Below are positions 37,534-48,431 of a stretch of DNA of 64,000 nt, one piece after another. The position numbers and the translations under genes were made by a program. Every line of letters begins with the position of its first letter. The first letter of the stretch is position 1. The notes under the pieces are model-generated. The model saw only the letters and a program-made list of their open reading frames with translations. It did no database searches and was not told the origin of the DNA. Source of the stretch: Paraphysomonas bandaiensis. Taxonomy: Eukaryota; Chrysophyceae. The DNA is taken from the NCBI GenBank assembly GCA_965644295.1, contig CBFFRP010000423.1, positions 1 to 64,000 of the forward strand, written 5' to 3'.

Positions 37534-40500
37534 CTACCCCAAGCGAATCCACTTTGCATGTGATGGTGTAAAGTTATTCACAACAAACAACATATGGTAC
37601 CCTTGGAGTAAAACAGTTGCATCTCGAGGGGCTCGTAAAGTTATGGAAGTAGATGTTTGTGATAAGATCGTAGGGTAGTATAGTCGTTGCGACATTTCCG
37701 TGCCGTGAGTACTAGCTTGTGGCGTTAGTATAGATACTTTCGTCACTGGACCAGTGAACTCCACAGTGAATACACTCCCATACGCAATAACGCCGGTCGG
37801 AACACTGCAACACACACCACAACATTATATCAGTAAGCGTACATATTCTCTACTGCGTACACTTTGCACCATAATAATCTCAAATGCATCTACATCACAA
37901 GGTTATCCCCCACCTTTGAATTTCAGGACGTTCGGTGCCATCCAGTAACCAGGGTGGCGTGAAAGCTTCAACAACATGACTATAAGCTGTTTCGTCTTTG
38001 AAAAACGTTGCTTGATCTGTGCCAAGCACGAGTACTCGCCCATCAGGAATGAGCATCGTGTTTGAGTGATAAAAACGTTGAAACGGTGTACTGGCTAGTA
38101 CAGAAAAACGTTGACCATCTGGTGCATCAGGGTTATACGCAAACACATCTGCCACAAACTTTATTCGAGAATCATATCATAAGCAAATAACCTACCATTG
38201 GCGGCACCGTGTAACAAAGGAAAGCCAATGGATCCACCTGTCCGTCCTTTACGCCCCCCGTTAAACAAAAGTAAATGTCCACTGGGATAAAGTACGCAAT
38301 CAGATACGACACGGCCGTATGGCATCCATCCATTATCGTAGGTCCATTTCTTTTGACCTATTGGATCAGTAAGAACAAGACGAGCCACATCTCGAAGAGC
38401 AGTTTCGTTCTGAACACTTTCAACTCCGCCAAATATAATCTGTTCTGCTTTGACGAAACCGTTGGAATCTTCTCTGAGGGGTAATAGACATCCACCACCA
38501 GGATAATCTCCCGAACGAATGCCGTGCACTAGATTATCTCCATTAGGCGTCCATTGCTCGCGGTCGAGCTCAGCACCAGTGTCCTTGTCTATAATAGCGA
38601 AGTGGCTTCGGGAAAATATGAAGACATGACCAGTTTGCGGAATAAGCTGTGCAAATGGGTAGCCAACAGTACCTGTCTCCCGAAGAAGACGAGATTGCAC
38701 AAATTTCGTCGCCGCCTTTGTGGGATCGAACAGTTCCATATTCTTCTGTGCTCCAAACGATACACCATCAATCATTCCACCTATAATCCAATATGTACCA
38801 GCAGTTGTCCGAACAATAGTTGGGTACCATCGGGTCTGTTGAAGTTTAGTGTTGATTATAGTCCACGTGTTCGTGACATGGTCGTAGTATCGAATATTTT
38901 TAAGTCCATTTTTGAGACCGACACTGGCATCTCTGTTCATATCGGGGCCATTGTCACCACCGGCAGTAAACAAGCGTCCATCCTCGGCGAGTACAGCAGC
39001 ATGACAGAATATATTATCATCAACTTGACTAGGGATTGACGTCTCGGTTAATGGGTTATACAATGCAGCAATTTCACCATAAGGAACTCGTGCAGCACGA
39101 ATAGGGTCCGGTGAAATGTTGTCTGGATTTGGCCCCCCACGGTCATACTCCGGACGAGCTCCAAATAATACTTTGCCATCAATTAATAAGTTTGCTGCAA
39201 TCGCCACAATTCCAGCATTCCCCTTACCATCTGCCCCGTCAAGAACATCAAAACGACCCAGTGATGCAGGGCTGTGATTTGGAGGAGGGGGATCGGAACG
39301 AAACCCAAGAGTTTCTGAATAAGCAGTCTTCAGCTTTCTTAGGGTACATTCAATGGCATTTTTGTTCCTCATATTCATGTCGACATACTGACATGAGGCT
39401 GTATTCTCACACATACTGATACACGCCTCACGTGTGGACACTGTAGCTACTTGTACGACGCTAATTCCACCATTACGTAGATATCCAAATAAATACCCCG
39501 AGTTTTGACCCTTGAAAGCCATCTCCATGTATGCAGCCTTATCAGAATACTTGATGTTACACCTACCGGAGTTAGAGTTGTATGTAAAGAAATCACACCC
39601 CACGTCACACGTATTCTCGCATGCAGTAAGAGAGCTCTGTGTCGATGACCCTATCGTTCCAACTGAATTATCTCCAAATGTATACCCTGGGAGATAGTTC
39701 CATGATGATGGCACAACGGGTGGCTGAGTTACAGGTTTAGCAGTTGGATTGGGGGTAGGAAATAACGTGGGCACAGGGGCACGAGTAGGATTGGACACAG
39801 GAGAGAGAGTTGGGCTTCGTGTAGGAGTTGGAACTGGGGCAACTGTGGCTCGTACTTTACGGCACTGAGAGTACCATTCGCTTATAAAGACGCACTCGAG
39901 CCCAGTGTCGCATTCCGTGACTCCAGTATACTTCCGCCCACCACACTGGTCGTATATATCTTGTTTCGGTCCTGAACCCGCTAAACACACACGTGGTAAA
40001 CATATATTACATGAGCAAGGGTATAAATAACAGTCACCAATAAAGCTCACTTACGTGTAGGGTGTGTAGTAAGATCCATGGGTGCTGCAGTCGGAGAATG
40101 ACTAGGGGCAGGCGTCGGTGCTATGGACGGAGCGACAGAGGGGGAAGGTGTGGGAGATAATGTCGGCGATTTAGTCGTAACAGGTTCAAGTGTAGGAGCC
40201 GAAGTCGTGGGATTCTTTACAGGAGCATAGGTTGGCGTTTCAGTTGGTAAGCGAGTAGGTTTAGCTGTTGGAATGGGTGTCGGTGGCGCAGTAGCAGTTG
40301 GTTCGATCAAGGGAGCAGGTGTCGGTGCTATAGTTGGCGGAGCGGGTTTACACTGAGACCACCAAATATTTCCATACACACATATTGTCCCAGGCTCACA
40401 TACAGTAGAACCTGTATACTTTTTTCCTCCACACTGTTCCCACACAGACTTCATTGGGCCACTTGGCACTGTTTATGAATCTAAGGAATACAACAGATCT

Positions 40501-40978
40501 TTTTTATATTCGTACCTGTGGGTTTCATAGTTGGTTGCATTGTTGTCGTTGGTGCAACAGGTGCAGTTGTAGGTTTTGCTGTGGGATGTACAGTCGGAAA
40601 TAATGTTGGAACTGGACTCTCCACAGCAACTGGTTTCATTGATGGAGCCGAGGTTACAGCAACAGGAGAAGGTGTGGGCTTTAAAGTTGGTCGTAACGTT
40701 GGCATATCTGTAGATACAACAGGAGCAGAAGTTGATACAACAGGAGCAGAAGTTGATACAACAGGTGATGGTGTTGGTGCTGATGTAGGAGGGGGTTTAA
40801 GACACTGTGAGTACCATGGATTAAAAAATATACATACAAAGGAGCTTTCACACTGTATATCTCCTCTATAGTTCAGTCCCCCACACTGTGCATATTCAGG
40901 TCGTAATGCATGTATTAAATTATAACATAACAACACTGAATACAATACTATGAATGTATTTATATGATACATATGCAT
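37534..40978 (-). CDS. Secreted copper radical oxidase (glyoxal/galactose-oxidase type) with three CBM1 and PAN-like segments
   Basis: Five exons: 40978-40516, 40468-40055, 39980-38196, 38148-37914 and 37804-37534, giving 1055 aa; all junctions are in phase. Starts at 40972 or 41023 are possible. Residues 1-24 form a signal peptide. Three CBM1 modules follow ([11 protein letters not shown] at about 29-59; [17 protein letters not shown] at about 160-195; [17 protein letters not shown] at about 300-332), joined by Thr/Pro-rich linkers. Two Cys-rich PAN/apple-like segments lie at about 388-459 and 464-514. The catalytic part has the expected radical-copper residues: Cys618 (NIFCHAAV), Tyr678 (TRWYPT), Tyr914-His915 (QRFYHSN) and His999 (ASTHG) in the C-terminal Ig-like domain. 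Such enzymes oxidise aldehydes or alcohols and release hydrogen peroxide. The CBM1 domains would anchor it on cellulose. It is divergent from the Cys-rich membrane protein gene. Confidence 0.92.
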
Positions 40979-41826
40979 GTATATCTTGATATGTATGTAT
41001 GTGTATGTATGATACGATGACAAACAGTTTCAATTAATAGAAACTGAATATATAGTCAATTAATTTACCCTTCTGATGGATCTTAATCAGTGGAGTACAT
41101 GGAAGAATATATGAAGGGTATGGTTTGATTGATATGTTAGTGTGTCACTGTGTTAATGTATGTATAGATATGTATGTGTATGTATGTGTATGTAGAGAGA
41201 GACACGACTGGTACTATACAGCAGTATGTTGTAGTATAACAGATATCTAGATATCCCGTATTTTATGATTACTAATTTACTAGAAAAACATATATTTCTA
41301 TTAATTTTTTGTAAAACATATGATATTTTGTATATTTTTGGGGGGATTTTTTTAAAAAGTGGGAGATGTGGAGTGTTTTATGTATGGAATTTAGAGGTCG
41401 AGGTGCACTGGAGGGGACTGAAGGGATGGAAGGGAAATTTGTCAACCTCATATACAGTATCTGGGTATGTACATACAGCCAGTATATGTGTTTCCGGAGT
41501 ACGTACACTTCTATATCTAACTGTTACTACTCACAGTATACACGCTATGCTATAGTATGGTGTGTCTACCTACAGCAGTACATACACCATACATACATCT
41601 ACATACATATCTATACATACAAGTACATTCATACATACATACATACAGCAGATGGTTATATCTATCTACCCCTCCAGAAGAATCAATTCACCTCTATATG
41701 ACTCACTCTATCTAACCATCTCACACTCTATCATATCCTTCAAATTCATTGACTCACAATCACTGTATGAGTATTATATAAACCCATTCAACTGACTTAC
41801 ACATACATACATACATATATATATAC
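40979..41826. promoter_or_regulatory. Divergent promoter region (oxidase / Cys-rich membrane protein)
   Basis: 848 bp. TATGTATG repeats occur near 40988-41010 and 41160-41194, and ACATACATAC near 41570-41645. The 100 bp before 41827 have very few G on the plus strand. A run of 5 G followed by T-rich sequence lies at 41341. The region probably serves both genes. Confidence 0.5.
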
Positions 41827-44800
41827 ATGTATTCAATACATATCTATATATCCCTTATTATTCCATATGTTATTGGATTAGGGTATTCTGAATGTATTCC
41901 TGGTGATAGAGAATATTGTTTTAATCGAGGATACTGTACAAGTGACGGTTCAAGATGTGAATGTGATGACTTCTTACATTTTTGGTCATCTGATCGTTGT
42001 TTATATAAACATAATGGAAGAGAACTACAATCTGATTGGATATGTTATCCTAATACAGTAGATTATTATTGTAATTGGTTAGGATATTGTAATGAAGATG
42101 GTTCTTCATGTATATGTTTTGATTCAGAGCATCGTTCATCTGATGATCAGTGTGCAACATGGTCACCAGCTGCACCATCTCCAGTCCCTCCACCAACTAT
42201 AAATATATGTGTCCCAGGAGATCGTTCTTACTGTAACAACCGTGGTTATTGTGATGATAATGGAGAAGCTTGTGTGTGTGATGATTACCTCCACTACTGG
42301 CCTTCTGAACGTTGCTCTACCCGCCACGATGGACGCGAATTATCCTCCAATCAATGTTGCTATCCGAATACCATAGATGTATACTGTGGATGGATGGGTG
42401 TATGTGACGCCACAGGATCCGGATGTCTATGTTTCGATGAAATGCATCGCTCCCCAAATGAGAGGTGCATGAACTGGCACGAAGACATTTCCCAAATACC
42501 TCCTTCTGCACTGGGATGTCATGCGCCAGAGCCGGTAGACCTACAGGTCACATCACATTGTGACACACCCTTGGAATTATATGTCGATACTGCTCTTGGA
42601 CCATATGGTTCAACTTGTGTAGATGTATCCGCCAGCTCAACGTTGCACACTGTCAATGCCACTCTCTATTATACAGAAGTCCATTCCGCCCTGGCGGCGG
42701 ATATGGAACTCACAGTTCGATCTAAATTCTTTCCCAAGAGTGTGGTAATTGGCGGCTGGGACTATGACGACAGAGTCGATGAGTTAGAGTGGCCTAACAG
42801 TTGGAATTCTATCAATCCTGGAGTTTTTAGGGCAGCTGTTGACGTATCTTCTTATGCTTTGGGTGGAAATGGATACTACGAGGTGTGCCTAATGAATAAA
42901 TACGAGAATTCTGAAGGTGCAACCTACAAAGGTACCATTGAGCTCATTGGACTAATTACAGAGTGTGGAGTAACGTACGCACCTACGGTCACACCTGCTA
43001 TATCATCGACCGCGGGTTGTGATGAAGCTATTGAAGTAGATTTCGATGTTACGCTGACTGCGAAGCAGACGCAGTGTTCGCCAACATTTACTGGTGTAGG
43101 GTCGTTGTTCGCGGTCAACATTGCGTTGGACTTTGTGTCGAGCGGGAGTGATTTTTTAGAATACGCCTCAGATTTGGAGTTAAAAATTATCAAGTCATCT
43201 ACAAGTGAACGCCTCGTCATTGGATACGATGCACGAGATATAAAAATTCACGATGATGATGATGGCAAAGATAATGATGGGGGTTCTGTGATTCATTCGA
43301 TTTCAATGGAAAAAGACGGAGTGATGGTAGATTTAATGTCAGCATCTCTGTGGTTATCACCCTCATCTGCCCTCACTACGCCAATGGTAGTAAATGAAGA
43401 ATCTTGTGATGGTGAATTATGCTCCATGTTTACATCGGATGGAACGTTCATTGGACGTGGAAGCGCGGGATCAAGCCAGTATTATCCCCGCCTTGTGGAA
43501 GGCCCCCTACATGCCCCAATTCATATCAGCGCAGCGTTTCTCAAAGACTATTCATGCGACGACCAGTTTATTTTCCTATCTACAAGTCCTGTAGGTGATA
43601 CATTTGCTTTTTCTACGCACGAAAATACGATCTCATTTACATGGGATTGTGAACACAAAATGCTCTATGGGCCCAGTGCAAGAAATGGCATATATTGCGG
43701 GGCGAATGGATACTATGAGCTAGAATTTGGCATAAATGAGTATGGTATAGCTTATTTCTACGATAATATTTGCGCAAATGTCACGGTCAATGTGAGCGAC
43801 CTCAGTGGACCATTTTATTTATTCATGGGTAGTGATAACGACAAGTATTCTGTGGTCGATGATGACGACATCGGTAATGGTGGAATCGACACAGATGACA
43901 ATGCCTTAAATTCGTACGACTATGAATGGCCACACAGTTGGACTACCTCTGACAACGGAGAGTATTCAGCATCCCTGTTGGTCAAGGAGGAGAGTTACTC
44001 TTCTGGAACTGACGAATATCAGGTATGCTTCAGCAACACTTGGGATGACGCAAAACATGCTGGATACAAAGGAAAAGTCAAGCTAATTGGAATCACCCCG
44101 TGTATAGGCAGCTCACCGTCTCCTACCCCAGGTGTTTGCATCCCTGGAAATAGGGCGTATTGTAACAACAACGGAGCCTGTGCACCCGGTGGAGATGGTT
44201 GTGACTGTGATGATCCACTTCACTACTGGGCCTCTGACAAATGCTCGACATGGCACAGGGGGAGATTGTTGCATGATGAGTCAGATTTTTGCTACCCCAA
44301 TACAATTGATTACTACTGCAGCTGGCTAGGTCGTTGTAGTGCGGATGGTAGTACTTGTGAGTGCTTTGATTCAGACCACCGGTCGTCATCTGACCGTTGC
44401 GACTCGTGGTCTCCAGAGCCTGTTGCCCCCGAAGCGACTCCAGATTTGACTTGTGTGCCAAATGATCGCTATTACTGCAACAACCGTGGCAGCTGCTCAT
44501 TAGCAGGAACTGGCTGTGTCTGCGATGATCCTGGGCACTATTGGCCGTCCGAGAGGTGCTCAACGTTTCACTGGGGTGGAGAGCTTGCGGACGACCAATG
44601 CTGCACCCCAGGTGAATCGGACTACTATTGCAATTGGATGGGAACCTGTGACGAGGAAGGAATGATGTGTATCTGCTTCGATCCAGAGCATCGATTGTCG
44701 TCTGAACGTTGTCAGTTCTACCACAAGAGCATTTCGAATTCTACAGTGTCTAGTACGATTTCTTCTTCATGTCCAGAGCAAGTGACAGTACCCGAAGAAG

Positions 44801-45165
44801 AATCTTCTGCTCACGGGGATAGTAGCTCTACTAGTGGTGTCATTACCGGGTGGGTAGCTGGGACAGTCGTCGGAGCGGTTTTACTGGGCGTTATGGTAGT
44901 TGTTATTGTTGCAGCTCGACACCGCCGCAAACAGTCTGATGATGCTGACAATGCGGATAATTTAAAGAGTATAACTGCTCTTGCGGACACTCGGATCACT
45001 CAATTTGAGGTTGTGAATCCAGGTCCAACGACAGAGGATCTACAGTTGAATCGCGGAAGCCGTGTGTCATTGCGCGCACGGTTGTCTGAAGCCTTGACTG
45101 GTTATGGAGAAGTGGATGATTCGGACGCAATAGTGGAAAATTCTGATGTTACAGCGTCGTTGTAG
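41827..45165 (+). CDS. Large Cys-rich, single-pass membrane protein with four paired modules and a split beta domain
   Basis: Intronless, 1112 aa. Residues 1-21 form a signal peptide. Four Cys-rich modules occur at about 22-112, 127-217, 770-861 and 875-966. Each has the plan CxPxxRxYCxNxGxC...CxCDDxxHxWxSxxC, then CxPxxxDxYCxWxGxC...CxCFDxxHRxxxxxC. This is EGF-like spacing, but I know no exact family. In the middle is a beta-rich domain (245-380, with EWPNSWNS and YKGTIELIGL). A second copy (398-760) has its end motifs (YEWPHSWTTS, YKGKVKLIGI) displaced by an inserted segment of about 190 residues (485-675). One TM helix (about 1005-1029) is followed by a basic stop-transfer and an 80-residue tail. 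It looks like an adhesion or receptor protein facing outward. It is divergent from the CBM1 oxidase gene. Confidence 0.85.
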   Translation: MYSIHIYISLIIPYVIGLGYSECIPGDREYCFNRGYCTSDGSRCECDDFLHFWSSDRCLYKHNGRELQSDWICYPNTVDYYCNWLGYCNEDGSSCICFDSEHRSSDDQCATWSPAAPSPVPPPTINICVPGDRSYCNNRGYCDDNGEACVCDDYLHYWPSERCSTRHDGRELSSNQCCYPNTIDVYCGWMGVCDATGSGCLCFDEMHRSPNERCMNWHEDISQIPPSALGCHAPEPVDLQVTSHCDTPLELYVDTALGPYGSTCVDVSASSTLHTVNATLYYTEVHSALAADMELTVRSKFFPKSVVIGGWDYDDRVDELEWPNSWNSINPGVFRAAVDVSSYALGGNGYYEVCLMNKYENSEGATYKGTIELIGLITECGVTYAPTVTPAISSTAGCDEAIEVDFDVTLTAKQTQCSPTFTGVGSLFAVNIALDFVSSGSDFLEYASDLELKIIKSSTSERLVIGYDARDIKIHDDDDGKDNDGGSVIHSISMEKDGVMVDLMSASLWLSPSSALTTPMVVNEESCDGELCSMFTSDGTFIGRGSAGSSQYYPRLVEGPLHAPIHISAAFLKDYSCDDQFIFLSTSPVGDTFAFSTHENTISFTWDCEHKMLYGPSARNGIYCGANGYYELEFGINEYGIAYFYDNICANVTVNVSDLSGPFYLFMGSDNDKYSVVDDDDIGNGGIDTDDNALNSYDYEWPHSWTTSDNGEYSASLLVKEESYSSGTDEYQVCFSNTWDDAKHAGYKGKVKLIGITPCIGSSPSPTPGVCIPGNRAYCNNNGACAPGGDGCDCDDPLHYWASDKCSTWHRGRLLHDESDFCYPNTIDYYCSWLGRCSADGSTCECFDSDHRSSSDRCDSWSPEPVAPEATPDLTCVPNDRYYCNNRGSCSLAGTGCVCDDPGHYWPSERCSTFHWGGELADDQCCTPGESDYYCNWMGTCDEEGMMCICFDPEHRLSSERCQFYHKSISNSTVSSTISSSCPEQVTVPEEESSAHGDSSSTSGVITGWVAGTVVGAVLLGVMVVVIVAARHRRKQSDDADNADNLKSITALADTRITQFEVVNPGPTTEDLQLNRGSRVSLRARLSEALTGYGEVDDSDAIVENSDVTASL

Positions 45166-45948
45166 AAATGTTAAGCGGCGTTGTATGCTCCGGGTATCAG
45201 TAAGACCAAATGCTAGAGTATAAAGCGAATACACTTGTGTGGTTTAATAAGACCGCTGTTGTGAGTGTTTGATACCCACTGTTGGGTAGTGAAGTGCAAT
45301 ACAAATAATAATTATCTGATTTTTCTTCTCACATGTCTTCCGCGATAATACAGTCTCTACATGCCATATCCTTGTAAAGTTCTAATATAAAATTCTATAC
45401 TCAGAATGTTAAATTGTACTTGTAATATCACAATACTGACTGAACTATGTTAGGAGACATATAGTGTAATTGTGATGTAGCACCGTGGCTGTGGAAACAC
45501 ATCGATCACAAACACCAATATATTATCCTAAATATATATATGTAAACTAATGCGTTTCCTAATACGCTCTATTTGTTCGAGACACAAATAACGACGACCC
45601 TAAACCCTAGGGGGTACTTCCCAGACTTGTGTAACTGTTGGAAATTGGTCATTCTTAACTAGATCTCAGAGAGAATTTGTCGTTAGACTAGATAGATTAC
45701 ACGAGTTGTGACAAACAACACAATCTCATTTTGTTCCACGCTTAAACTCCTACATTTCTACATATATATGTTAACCTTGAAAGATCAAACTATTTCCGTT
45801 TCTCAATATCATCACAGCATTTGCACATCACCATATTTCACTGTTTTTTCGTACATTGTCTTCAAGTGACACTCTGACTATCTGACTATACTAGAATATA
45901 AGTCATATTCTAATAGTAACAGTTAATTGGTTTACATGTGAAAGTATA
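45166..45948. other. 3' flank of Cys-rich protein gene
   Basis: No gene seen. CCCTAAACCCTA at 45599-45610 resembles two telomere-type repeats, which is too short to mean anything. AATAATAATTATC near 45305 is AT-rich. Confidence 0.35.
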
Positions 45949-46802
45949 TGAAAGTCTTATTATTAGCAGTAGGTGTCAAGAACCGACACCAAAGAAGTAG
46001 TTAGATGAACACTAGTCAAGCTAGACCGACCTCTACCTGTAACAACTAACTAGCATAAATTCTCATATCCTACTATTTAACGCTACAGAACAAGCTGCTT
46101 GTACGTCGCCGAAAGCACCAAGGTGCAACCACTTCCGTCCTTGAGTGTGAGGAATAATCTGCGGACATTAGTTTAAAATATTCAATCTGTCACCGATTAA
46201 TTACCACTTGATTAATATTAATTGGCTGGCGCAGATTGCACGGATGCGCTTATTTTGTATGTGTCACGTGCCTTCAGACGAAGGTGAATTCGATGAAGAG
46301 AGAAAGCACTCACCAAACTGCCGACATGATATAGTTGCATGAAGCATTGTGTCTTGTGGGTTGGGAGAGGTTGTTAATGTTGTCAAGACTGCTTTTCGCC
46401 AGCGAATTACACCTAGACACCTGGATATGTTGATGCTTCTGCGTTCTAATAGGCATCTTTGATATGACGTTAATCAAAAATGTTACAGAAGTGAAGGCGA
46501 TTAAATGATTCTTGTACACTGTAGTACAAGATTCTACCTTTGAAAGTGTTAGAAAATAAAAACTAGAAATTGAATTCTAAGCGCCCATCTGCATTACATA
46601 TCGGCTTTGTAATCATTAAAACAAGAAATTGTCCTCTATTGTTGTTCAGATAAGGCTTCATAAATGCTGTACATTTCTATCAAATACATTATTTCAGGTA
46701 ATTGATTAAATAATAATTGCGTTTCAACAGAGAATTCAATGCATTCTATCTTTAGCGGGCCCTAGGTTTTAACGCCTATTCCTAAATAATAAGACTTTCA
46801 AT
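45949..46802 (+). mobile_element. Degenerate DNA transposon with terminal inverted repeats
   Basis: The left end TGAAAGTCTTATTATTAGCA (45949) and the right end, read inward from 46801, TGAAAGTCTTATTATTTAG, are inverted repeats of about 35 bp with mismatches. The flanks end ATA and begin ATA, a possible 3-bp duplication. The left 190 bp are the unit also found at 35720 and 36137. Inside, at 46384-46458, the plus strand reads KTAFRQRITPRHLDMLMLLR and ends SNRHL-stop, like a hAT transposase C-terminus (RxxMTPxHLEMLxFLRxN). The association of that tail with these TIRs is observed; a common origin is inference. Confidence 0.6.
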
Positions 46803-47104
46803 ACATTATGTTAGTGGGCCACTATGTGAACTCACAAGATTATTGAGGAATTTTTCGTTATAGTACTCTTACTAATACTGGCTTATGTTCACAACAGTGA
46901 CGGAATATGATACGATACCACTATATATAGACGCTGCATATGCAAGCGTTCAGCAGTCCGTGCATGGAGTCTAGGAGTCAGTCCACCTTTTGTATACCTA
47001 CCCTGTATATTCATAGCTATACACTATACACACAAGTATACCATATACCAGCACACAGAGCAGCAGTGCACTATCAGGGTATTCCTTATAGATTTAGTAA
47101 CACG
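46803..47104. other. Intergenic, no gene seen
   Basis: AT-rich. A 74-codon ORF at 46940-47164 runs into the hairpin cluster and has no recognisable motif. Confidence 0.3.
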
Positions 47105-47187
47105 TTTTCAGTAACATTTGTTACTGGAAAACCCCGAAATCTCACCCTTATAGATTTCCAGTAACAATCGGTCCATGTTACTGGAAA
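47105..47187. repeat. Two adjacent hairpins sharing the same arm sequence
   Basis: Hairpin 1 (47105-47131) pairs TTTTCAGTAACA with TGTTACTGGAAAA, with one mismatch or bulge. Hairpin 2 (47155-47187) pairs TTTCCAGTAACA with TGTTACTGGAAA perfectly over 12 bp. Both are preceded by CTTATAGATTT. Further CAGTAAC and CCAGTAAA words follow to 47217. This could be nested transposon ends. Confidence 0.75.
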
Positions 47188-47259
47188 TACGAGAATCGTT
47201 GCAGTAACACCAGTAAATGATATGATATGATATTACCATTAAAGTTGATATAGTGTCAC

Positions 47260-47796
47260 ATGCAAACATTAGTATCAAAGTTGACGATGTGGAAGATGTT
47301 AAAAATGTTGTTGATGAGGCTGGTGGCACTCAAACCGCTCCAGAAAATCAAGTTCAGCTCTGCTAAAATTCTGGAAAGAGAAGGATTTCGCCAAATTTCG
47401 TGATACTGTTGGTACAGGCGATGAAGGCATCGATGATTTGAAGAATATTATTGAAATAGATGGTATGAAGTTGTTGCTGTAGATGTAATATGTGGAATGA
47501 TGGCTACACAGAAATCAGTTTAGCAGCAACCAATTTCTTTTGTGTTCTTGCTGGTGAGATCGTTCCATGAAACGGTGTGAGTAAATTAGATTAGGAGAGA
47601 GAGTATGCAATCAAATATATGTTTTGGGTGCGAGGTATTGGACAAGCTGAAGAGCATGTACAAGACATCTTGCGCAACTTTCCGCACAATAAATTACCGA
47701 CTGAGTTCTAGCGATAAGTTGAATGCCTTTCGAATCCGTACTACACTGCTGAATGGGCCAAGAAGAAGGATCCCACTAATCTGCGTGAAACAATAG
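47260..47796 (+). pseudogene. Decayed coding sequence, family unknown
   Basis: The plus strand has protein-like stretches in shifting frames: VDDVEDVKNVVDEAGGTQTA (about 47279-47338), FAKFRDTVGTGDEGIDDLKN (about 47388-47447) and VRGIGQAEEHVQDILRNFPH (about 47628-47687), then stops and EWAKKKDPTNLRETIA (to 47796). Stops and frameshifts separate them. The amino-acid composition looks like a real former gene, but I cannot name the family. Confidence 0.35.
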
Positions 47797-47873
47797 CTAC
47801 CAGTTTAATGTTATATGTGTTACTGTGATATAAAGTGCACTTTCTAAGGTTTAAGCCGCTATGGATTGAACCC

Positions 47874-47931
47874 CATATTGTAGGACTATCCTACTATATA
47901 CTATATCAGGGCTGGATAGTCCTACAATATG
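47874..47931. repeat. Perfect 18-bp inverted repeat with 22-base loop
   Basis: CATATTGTAGGACTATCC (47874-47891) and GGATAGTCCTACAATATG (47914-47931) pair perfectly. The loop contains TACTATATACTATATCAG. It could be a small foldback element or an RNA hairpin; nothing indicates transcription. Confidence 0.85.
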
Positions 47932-48101
47932 CTTCCTATCTTAATACCTCCCATACATAAGGAAGCAAATATCAGGACTGCTTCATGACATGGGTGTTAA
48001 TCGATTGCATAGATGAAACATATCAATGATACTGCCACGATTGGCTTGTAAACCATAAGGCTGTGGCAATGGAGGAGTAACTTCCACATCCATTGCAGCC
48101 T

Positions 48102-48431
48102 CTACATCTGTAAAGTCATAATTAAGGCTCTCCCAGTATCAGCAGTAGAATTACCGCATTCGGTACGCAATCTATCATATTCCAAGAGCATACTATGTAG
48201 AATACAAGCAGTGCGAAAGGCATCTTGAATAACTTGGGCAGAATGATAACGCATACCATTCCAATAGCATCTGCCCCCAAACTGACTCATAGTAATTAGG
48301 TCTTGGTTTAATTCTTCTTGTGCTCTTCGTATTGACAAACAATCCGATGTTATCATTGACAATCTCTCAGCCACGTATTTCATCTCCTGCCTGAGTTGAA
48401 ACTCTTCCTCAGAGAGAACTTCAAAGTCCAT
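48102..48431 (-). pseudogene. DDE transposase C-terminal fragment (PIF/Harbinger-like)
   Basis: A 109-codon minus-strand ORF. The segment SAQVIQDAFRTACILHSMLL with a following EYD resembles the end of DDE_Tnp_4-type transposases, where a helix reading 'xxCxxLHNxLLxxD' is typical. The catalytic D-D-E region is absent, so this is a fragment. The upstream reading frame continues to about 48475 (DKSVDIEFVIDN) without an obvious start. The family call is tentative. Confidence 0.4.

Noticed and set aside
45599-45610. CCCTAAACCCTA telomere-like string
   Set aside because: Only two units; expected by chance or as a remnant; no evidence of a chromosome end.
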